Source of the DNA: Rhizopus arrhizus
Lineage: Eukaryota > Mucoromycota > Mucoromycetes > Mucorales > Rhizopodaceae
Direction: 5' to 3'
Assembly (NCBI GenBank): GCA_024220505.1
Contig: JAKZZE010000014.1
Coordinates: forward strand, 1,240,001 to 1,304,000
DNA length: 64,000 nt
A model generated the notes under the pieces. It made no database searches. It was not told the origin of the DNA and worked only from the letters and a program-made list of their open reading frames with translations. Below are positions 56,839 to 64,000 of this stretch, one piece after another. The stretch's first letter is position 1. Each line of letters starts with the position of its first letter. A program made the position numbers and the translations under genes.

Positions 56839-59703
56839 TTACATATAAATTTTTCTTGGAAGAGAGAGAGTGAGGATGTGGTTATCGATGTATGATTTGA
56901 CAGCAACAGGGTTATAAATTCGATGAATTGGAAGTATGCTAAGTCTTGACACTGGTTCATATTGATTCTTCCACACTTGGATGCCAGTACCATCGAAGGT
57001 GGGGAAATGCTGGGTCGCATGGCTGTACCAATTGACAAATGCAAAGTAATGAGTCATATTGTTAAATGAATGTGTGAAAAGATATGATATTTGACCAATG
57101 CGCAGTTGATTGTCGACAATGGCCTGAATGAATGATGAAGGTGATGATGAAAAGGAATTGTTAATTGCTGGCTGATAAAGTTGTCCAAGCAAAGTGATAT
57201 TTTTAAATGAATGTATAGTAGTATCGATGTATGTATTAGTTGCATAGGTGTAGATATAATAGGCTTTTAAAGCTTCATAATGTTCATGGCATATAAGGTG
57301 TGTTTTTTTGTTGTATTTTAAAGGATAGGAGGTTGGTGGCAGAGGCTCACTACCAGTAATCGTCGAATTGAATAAACTAGGCCCGTCTATGAAACGAGAG
57401 TAGTCAAATGGCGTTAAACCACTCTCATCACTCGTAACCTCGCCTATCTTTTCTATAGATTTCACTAATAGGAGCATGTCATTGTTGGTTGTGTTAATGA
57501 ATGAATGTAATGAGTGTATGAGGTCTTGTGTATGAACATTTTGGATAAACATAATTGCATAGGTTGTTTCGAAGCCTGTCTTAAAATTAATGTTTATATT
57601 TTTTATGTTACCATTAAGGCGTTCGAAACCATAAAGCCAAAAGGCATAAGAAGGACCAAAGTCCAAAAAGCATTCCTTGAGATGCATATGCATGTGCATG
57701 TTTGGTGTTGCCATAGAGTTTCCATATAGTCGAACACAAGTCTTGCCAAAATTTTTAAAGAGTGAATGGGCTATGTCTATGTCTTCATTTGTAACAAGGG
57801 GCCCAGTGACCAATTTCACCGCTTCAACGTACAGCATCCAATTGTCAAAGTGCTCTCTTGCCAGTTTCTGTTTCAAGAGAAATGGCGACAGCACAACGCA
57901 CCACGTTCTCCACTCGTCTGATTTCATGTTACTGAAACAACTTTCAATCTTGGCTTTTTTTTTTTTAAAAAAAAATAATTGTTAGCTTGAACATGAATTA
58001 AAGTTTTTTATATTTGTTACATACATCTAGATATCTTGCAGTATTGAGAAGGAATGATAACTGAGCTAGATTCATCAGCCATTGCCTTGAAATCATTTAC
58101 AGTGAGCAAACCACGGCCTTCCCAAACTTCAATCATTCTTTTTGGTGTACCAAGAAACAAGTTGTGCATTGGATCCACAGCTGTCAATCTCACCACATCA
58201 AAATAACAAAGTCTATGGAGCTCACTCCATTTACTCCCCGTGCTCGTCTGTAAGGCTCTTTGCTGAGTGATGTGAGTTGCATTCAGCCAGTCAAATGCTT
58301 CTTGTCTTTGTTGAATACTGTCCCTCATTATCCAGTGTTCATCATCAAAGTTGGAAAAATCAGGCTTGGATGAATTCACACCAGTACTGATTCTAGGAAA
58401 GACAGTTGAGCATTTGTTACAAGCCTTATGAGCTGACTGCCCCATAAACCCGGCTACTTTACGCGCTGCAGGTATGTCGCAATTGACTGACATTAAAGCA
58501 ACACGAACAAGCACACCATTTGGGCATTGATAGGTGGGTATAACCACACCATCGTACAGGACAATCAACTCATCCACCATTGGCCGCAAGAAGTTTTGAA
58601 TTTGGTCATCCGTGGGCTCGCCAGGACCAGGAATCATACCAACAAGAATAACGTTGGAAGTCTTCATCCTTGAACTTCTTGGGAGATTGTTGATAGTGAG
58701 GTACACACCACCACAAGAATAGTGCATACCGTCACTAGGCTGAAACCAGTCCACATTCAACGACACCATCAACGACCTTTCTTTGTTGACAAATGGCTGA
58801 GCATTTGAGTCGGCAAGCTGACTCCAAACTCTACCATCATAGATGTCGTAAAGAACATCCTCTTCCACCGATCTACTTCTCCACTGCTCAATTTGGAACT
58901 CGAAGGCAGGACGAGCAAAAAACTTCTTCAACGTTTCCAAAATTGAGTTGTAAGGGTACTCAAGAGCAGGCTTGACGGTGCTTCCAACAAAAAGAGGATT
59001 ACCACATGGTTGTTCTTGGCGGTGAGGGTTGTTTGCAAACCTGACATAAGAGCATTGTCGGGCATGCAAACTTCCCGTGGTGTAAACGCTTCTGCAAAGG
59101 GAACAGACAAGAAAACGAGAAACACCACTGCTGGCAGACGAGTAGTTGACCATGACACGAGCCGTGGAGATCTTTGTTGGTATCTCCATGTCATGGCCAA
59201 GAGCACGAACAAAGAAAGAGAGAAAGGCCAACAATTCTTCACCAGCTTGTACAGAGAGGTACTTTGCTTGAAAAAGAACCACGTAGAGCACCAAAAGATG
59301 TTTGAGCTGTTCTTCGTGGCTCAATTCCTCCTCTCCATCAACATTCATGTGGTCTAACAAATTGTAAAATACAGTTCAATAAATAAATCCTTTCTAATGT
59401 AAAATGCTTTGTCGACTGAAAATATACCTTCAAAGGTGGTATGCTCACTTTCGTTTTCAAGGACGGCTGTTGGTTGTTGCATGACTTCGGCTACTTGTCT
59501 TCTGGACTCTATTTTTTTTTTTTTTTTTTACATTAACACGAGTGCGTTTATACGAAAAAATAAAAACTATAACCTCTTCCTCTGAATCTGTCCAGACGCT
59601 TATGAGTAAGAACAGTTCTCTTTGCAAGTCTTCTAAATCCACCGGGATGCATGCTGCATTCGGTACAAGTGCAAGCGATTTTAATGTTGTTGATGTTGTT
59701 CAT
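56839..59703 (-). CDS. Tnp2/Plavaka-like (CACTA superfamily) transposase
   Basis: Four exons on the minus strand: 59703-59574, 59508-59428, 59353-58025 and 57953-56839, joining in frame to 884 aa. The N-terminus has a cysteine cluster ('CTCTECSMHPGG'). The central region has 'VSLNVDWFQPSDGMHYSCGG', 'VYLTINNLP', 'VILVGMIPGPGEP', a cysteine pair ('KACNKCSTVFPR') and the hallmark 'TAVDPMHNLFLGTPKRMIEVW' region, as in Tnp2 and Plavaka transposases. The last exon has 'MHMHLKECFLDFGPSYAFW' and 'YGFERLNG', also family hallmarks. It would cut and paste elements ending CACTGCAAATAAT. The last intron's acceptor (AAAAAAG) is less certain. No stops or frameshifts, so possibly active. Confidence 0.85.
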
Positions 59704-61025
59704 TTTGAAGAATTTAGTATTTTGTAAAGAAATAAAGAAGGAAAAAAAAAATGCGCCTGATAAAAAACGAGTAGTAAATTTGCAAAAACAGTCGGTGCTT
59801 AAACAATGAAATAAGGCAGTAAAACAACTTCTTTTTTTTTCCCTTGTTTTGTTTCATGGAATACTCTAGATGCCAAAGGCACAAAACAAAAAAAAGGAAA
59901 GCTCAAGCACTGGTCAAATGTAAGCTTATAAAAAAGTAATAACAACCAAGTCTAATGTCGGTTTCTTTTTTTTTTTTTTTTTTACATTAGGAATTCCTAA
60001 TGGGACACATTCGGATGACGAACATGAGCCACATGAGCAAAGTTGTTCGTTTTAACACGATAAAACTATAAGAATATCAAACTTATATCGTTGCTTGTTG
60101 TTGAAAAGCCCTTTTTGGTAAAGGAAGTTGGCAATGTTAACATCTCTAATGGCTAATGGCTAATGGCTAATTGCAAATTACACCCATGTGCAAACATAAA
60201 GTAAGTAATGAACCAATATAAGCTTAAAAACATATATTCTTTTATATTATTTGTCATAAAAAATAATAAAGCAATCTATTTACTTGGAAAACAAAAAAAT
60301 TGTGCTTGTATCTATTAATTATAATTGCCTTGCAACAAGATGTTAACAAAGCTTCTTTTTTTTTATTCTTTTTAGAATATACACATATTCTTTTGTTACA
60401 ATGTAAAAGCATTTGTATTTTTATAAAACATGTTTACTGTTAGGTTATTGTTTTCATTTGAATAAGTAACCTTTTTTTGCTATGCTCTTTTTTTTTTTTT
60501 TTCACTAGGTCTTTTTTTTTTTTAATTTTGTCTTTTTTTTTTTTTTACTTCTAATTTTCCAGCTTCTTTTTTTTCCCAAACGCAACTATTTTGTTACGTC
60601 CTGTTACACGCTTCAAATGAGCTAAGCTAAAAAGCACAGACTGCCTTCCTAATATGTATTCTTCTGATCAAAATAATCGCATGGTGCTTTTGATTTCCGC
60701 ATTTTGCCCTCAAAAATAAAAAAAAAATAAAATATCGGCCATTCAACGATAGAGGAGAACAGGCTTTCCAAAAAGAGATCATCTGTAAAAAAAAAGACAT
60801 TTTTTTTAAAATGTGAATAACTTTATGAATATTTACCCTACAATGAAAAAAATAACATTACTTAATTTCTTTAATTTTTTCGCATCTAAATCTTTTTTCA
60901 TATTTCGAAAATGACCAATACAGCAAGATATAATGTTTTTTTAAAAAAAAACTTTAAAATCTGTGGACCTATGACTGTCACCGATATCAGAATTCTACGT
61001 CAAAGGCGCAACATTATTTGCAGTG
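59704..61025. repeat. Right subterminal region of the CACTA-like element
   Basis: It is non-coding, and most of it recurs at 62440-63688. It includes an 18-bp perfect palindrome CATTAGGAATTCCTAATG (59985-60002, also 62655-62672) and a tandem 'ATGGCTA' run near 60150. Confidence 0.7.
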
Positions 61026-61027
61026 TC

Positions 61028-63688
61028 CACTGCAAATAATAGTGTAAATTGGGTAACAAATCGTTTACCAATCTTGCGAAATAATTTACAATCGTGTACA
61101 ATCAGGTAAGAGATTTATCCACGCACAGCCTCCTGTCTCTGCCACAAATCGTGTAAGTTATTGTTCGCCCTTTGGTTATGTGATGGTGCAAGATTTGTGG
61201 CCAACACAGGAGACTGTTGGGAGACTTTTTCGTTAACTGATCTTGCAAGGTGGACCTTTCATCAGTTACGTTGTGGCTCTTGTTTATTATCAATTTGACA
61301 TCTAATGGTGCTTGGCAACCAATCACGCTTTGTAAAACACTACTTTATTTGTCTTTTTGCTCTTTTATAAACCACTCATATTGCTTTATATACTTCTTTA
61401 TGAACCACTTATATTGCTTTATATACTTCTTTATCGACCATTCATATTGCAATAAATATTGCTTTATATATACAAAAAATAGGGATTTTGTTTATAAAAA
61501 ATAGCTTTTTTTTTTTTATTTAAATAAAATAATAATAACAATACATAGTATTTCTTTGCTTGTAGCATTTTAACAGTGTGCTTGACTTACCTAATGTCAC
61601 CAGAATAGCAGCATCTAATCTAAAAATACATCAATTAATCTCGTGGAACTTTAAAAGTTCTCAAAAGAAAAGAAAAAAAAAAGCAAGCTCAAGGATTCTA
61701 GGATTCAAAGACACAAGGACCAGGGCACTTAAAGCAAAAGATGGAAGTACATCAGTACTTAAGAACCAAAGTAAAAACCAGGAAAGAAACAGAAAGAGGC
61801 CAAAGCAGAGCAGCATTTATCTATAATAATTATTAGCTATCGTATATATATCGTAAAAGCAATAGTACCTTTCTTTAGATAGACAAGGGGAAGAAAACTT
61901 GCTAAGCTTTTACCAATAAGTAAAAAAAAGGAAGCAGCAGGCATCTATAATAATTATTAGCTATTGAGTATATGTAGCAAAAGTAATAGTACCTTGCTTT
62001 GGATGGACCATGAAAAAAAAAAGAAAAAAAAAGATACCAGTCAAGCTTATACCAACAAATAAAAGAAGAAGCAACTACAATTCTGGGAAAGAGACTTTAT
62101 AAAGACTATTTAAACCATAAAAAAAGCAATCGATACATCTTTACTAAAGTACAAGTACCATTAGAATAGGAATAGAATACATATGTAATATTAAGAACTT
62201 ACCTTTTATAAAAAAGAGAAGAAAAAAAAAAGAAAAAAAAAAGAGAAGTGCTTTTTTGTAGCCTTATTTTACCAATGTTACACTTATTCACTGTCTATCT
62301 ATATTAGAAAACAAAAACAATTGCTTTTCATGTAGTTTACATTTAATGGTATCCCAAAAGATAACTTATACATTGCTTGAACAAGTTTTATTACTTGAAT
62401 GCAATATGTTTAGGAGGAAGGTTATTATTTTATTTTATTTTATTTTTTTTTACTTGAAATAAAAAAAAAGTCGGTATCTTAACAAATTATAGCAGTAAAA
62501 CAACATCTTTTTTTTTCTCCCTAGTTTTGTTTCATGGAATACACTAGATGCCAAAGGCATAAAACAAAAAAAAAGGAAAGCTCAAGCACTGGTCAAATGT
62601 AAGCTTATAAAAAAGTAATAACAACCAAGTCTAATGTCGGTTTCTTTTTTTTTACATTAGGAATTCCTAATGGGACACATTCGGATGACGAACATGAACC
62701 TCATGAGCAAAGTTTTTCGCTTTAACACGATAAAACTATAAGAATATCAAACTTATATTACTGCTTGTTGTTAAAAAGCCCTTTTTGATAAAGAAAGTTG
62801 ACAATGTTAACATCTCTAATGGCTGATGGCTAATGGCTAATTGCAAATTACACCCATCTGCAAATACAAAGTAAGTAATGAACTAATATAAGCTTAAAAA
62901 CATATATTCTTTTGTATTATTTGTCATAAAAAATAATAAAGTAATCTCTTTACTTGAAACCAAAAAAATTGTGCTTGTATTTGTTAATTATAACTGCCTT
63001 GCAACAAAATGTGAGCAGAGCTTCTTTACTTTTTATTCTTTTGAGAATATACACGTATTCTTTTGTTATAATGTAAAAGCATTTGTATTTTTATAAAACA
63101 TATTTGTTCTTAGATTATTGTTTTCATTTGAATAAGGAATCTTTTATTGCTATGCTCTTTTTTTTTTTTTCACTAGGTCTTTTTTTTAACTTTGTCTTTT
63201 TTTTTTACTTTTAATCTTTCAGCTTCTTTTTTTTTTTTTTTTACTAAACGCAACTATTTTGTTACGCCCTGTTACACATTGCTAATGAGCTACGCTAAAG
63301 ATCACAGATTGCCTTCCTAATATGTATTCTTCTGTACAAAATAATCGCACGGTGCTTTTGATTTCCGCATTTTGCCCTCAAAAATAAAAAAAAGAAAATA
63401 TCGGTCTTTAAACAATGGAGAGAAATACGCTTTCCAAAAAAAGATCGTTTGTAAAAAAAAACATTTCTTTAAAAATGTGAATAACTCCATGAATATTTAC
63501 CCTACAAATAAAATAATAACATCGTTAAATTTCTTTATTTTTTTCGTATCTAAATCTTTTTTCAAAATTCGAAAATGATCAATACAGCAAGATTTAATTT
63601 TTTTCACGAAAAAAAGTAGCAATTTGTTACCCAAACGAAGAGCAATCTTGCGCAATCCGGTACCTAATTGGAACGATTATTTGCAGTG
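61028..63688. mobile_element. Non-autonomous CACTA-like element (beta)
   Basis: It is 2,661 bp between inverted CACTGCAAATAAT ends, flanked by GTC (61025-61027 and 63689-63691), a 3-bp duplication as for CACTA elements. It shares the left ~1.2 kb and right ~1.25 kb of the two-gene element but lacks both genes, so it is an internal-deletion derivative. The left GTC uses the last G of the neighbouring element's terminus, so it inserted exactly at that end. Open frames inside (e.g. 61578-61826) are chance. Confidence 0.85.
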
Positions 63689-63746
63689 GTCAAAAAGGAA
63701 TCAAAGGCGATCATCGACCAAAATCCGACTTTGTCAAAATATATGA
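63689..63746. other. Short flank between CACTA-like block and tRNA
   Basis: Its first ~50 bp match 53116-53165, the flank of the gamma remnant. The similarity stops 5-10 bp before the tRNA gene. Confidence 0.6.
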
Positions 63747-63819
63747 GGGGCTATGGCCCAATGGATAAGGCGTCTGACTACGAATCAGGAGATTCCAGGT
63801 TCGACCCCTGGTAGCCTCA
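63747..63819 (+). tRNA. tRNA-Arg (anticodon ACG)
   Basis: 73 nt fold into a full cloverleaf. The acceptor GGGGCTA pairs with TAGCCTC (one G-U). The D arm is GCCCAATGGATAAGGC. Anticodon stem TCTGA/TCAGG holds the loop CTACGAA, so the anticodon is ACG (read as ICG for CGU, CGC and CGA). The T arm is CCAGG-TTCGACC-CCTGG. No intron. A box and B box (GGTTCGACCCC) are intact; CCA is not encoded, as usual in eukaryotes. Confidence 0.95.
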
Positions 63820-63847
63820 TATGCACCGACGCCTTTCGGCGGTACCA

Positions 63848-63853
63848 TTTTTT
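63848..63853 (+). terminator. RNA polymerase III terminator (T6)
   Basis: A run of six T lies 28 nt after the tRNA end, preceded by the small stem CGCC-TTTC-GGCG. Confidence 0.6.
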
Positions 63854-64000
63854 CATTGCTTAGTTGTCACATCTTTTGATTCTACTTTTGGTATGTTCAA
63901 CAAGAATTCCTTTTCAAGTAATCATTAGCAATTGTCGTGCTTGTTCTTGTACTTTACTTTTAAGATATGAAAATAAGACTTTTAGATTATTAGGTAATTA
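63854..64000. other. Window edge, nothing recognised
   Basis: No feature could be supported in the last 150 bp. Confidence 0.4.

Larger units (their letters stand above)
53826..61025. mobile_element. Complete CACTA-like (Tnp2/Plavaka-type) transposon (alpha)
   Basis: The ends are the inverted 13-bp repeat CACTGCAAATAAT (53826-53838; complement at 61013-61025), opening CACTG as in CACTA-superfamily elements. Long non-coding subterminal regions (about 1.3-1.5 kb each side) flank two convergent genes: a small spliced gene (+, 55355-56649) and a Tnp2/Plavaka-like transposase (-, 59703-56839). Both subterminal regions recur in the gene-less element at 61028-63688. No clear target duplication was found (AAT and TCA). 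Confidence 0.8.

Noticed and set aside
61250..61826. Two plus-strand open frames inside the gene-less CACTA-like element
   Set aside because: Low-complexity translations in AT-rich subterminal DNA; the matching region of the two-gene element has no conserved frame.

Overview
The window looks like nuclear DNA of an early-diverging, AT-rich filamentous fungus, most likely Mucoromycota (order Mucorales). Evidence: spliceosomal genes with very short introns (about 45-75 bp, GT-AG), fungal-type host genes (SulP sulfate permease, WASP/Las17, CCT delta), many degenerate members of gene families I associate with Mucorales, and a heavy load of Tc1/mariner, LINE, LTR and CACTA-like elements. No bacterial, rRNA or CRISPR features were seen.

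Host gene part (about 1-23,000). After decayed transposase and gene-family remnants (1-5,000) come a tRNA-derived SINE, a seven-exon SAM methyltransferase (6660-8003), a second SINE and another decayed gene. A compact convergent pair follows: sulfate permease (11059-13252, +) and WASP/Las17 (15533-13315, -), with stop codons about 60 bp apart. Then come two decayed Tc1/IS630-like transposases, a decayed Fanzor/TnpB-like RuvC fragment (20130-20656) and an intact CCT delta chaperonin gene (21040-22803).

Transposon graveyard (about 23,900-52,250). Nearly everything is mobile DNA, nested up to three deep. Seven Tc1/mariner elements with recognisable ends (called A, B, C, D, F, G and H here) sit beside solo LTRs with exact 5-bp duplications, a LINE with a 15-bp target duplication (35403-43221), a Merlin/IS1595-like transposon (43253-45497) and a Ty3/gypsy integrase-chromodomain fragment. 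Two otherwise open genes of unknown function are each split by insertions: a 350-codon PD-(D/E)XK-like gene (28403-25285) and a 326-codon gene (32316-30409).

CACTA-like complex (52,255-63,690). Three related elements lie head to tail: a right-end remnant, a complete two-gene element of 7.2 kb (53826-61025; small accessory gene plus Tnp2/Plavaka-like transposase of 884 aa) and a 2.66-kb gene-less derivative (61028-63688) with a GTC target duplication. The block ends about 60 bp before a tRNA-Arg(ACG) gene (63747-63819).

The best candidates for something new are the CACTA-like autonomous/non-autonomous pair, the shared ~212-bp hairpin arms of four different Tc1 families, the split nuclease-like gene flanked by near-identical inverted LTRs, and the new SINE. 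Several genes carry a one-base shortfall in an A/T run, which may be mutation or assembly error.
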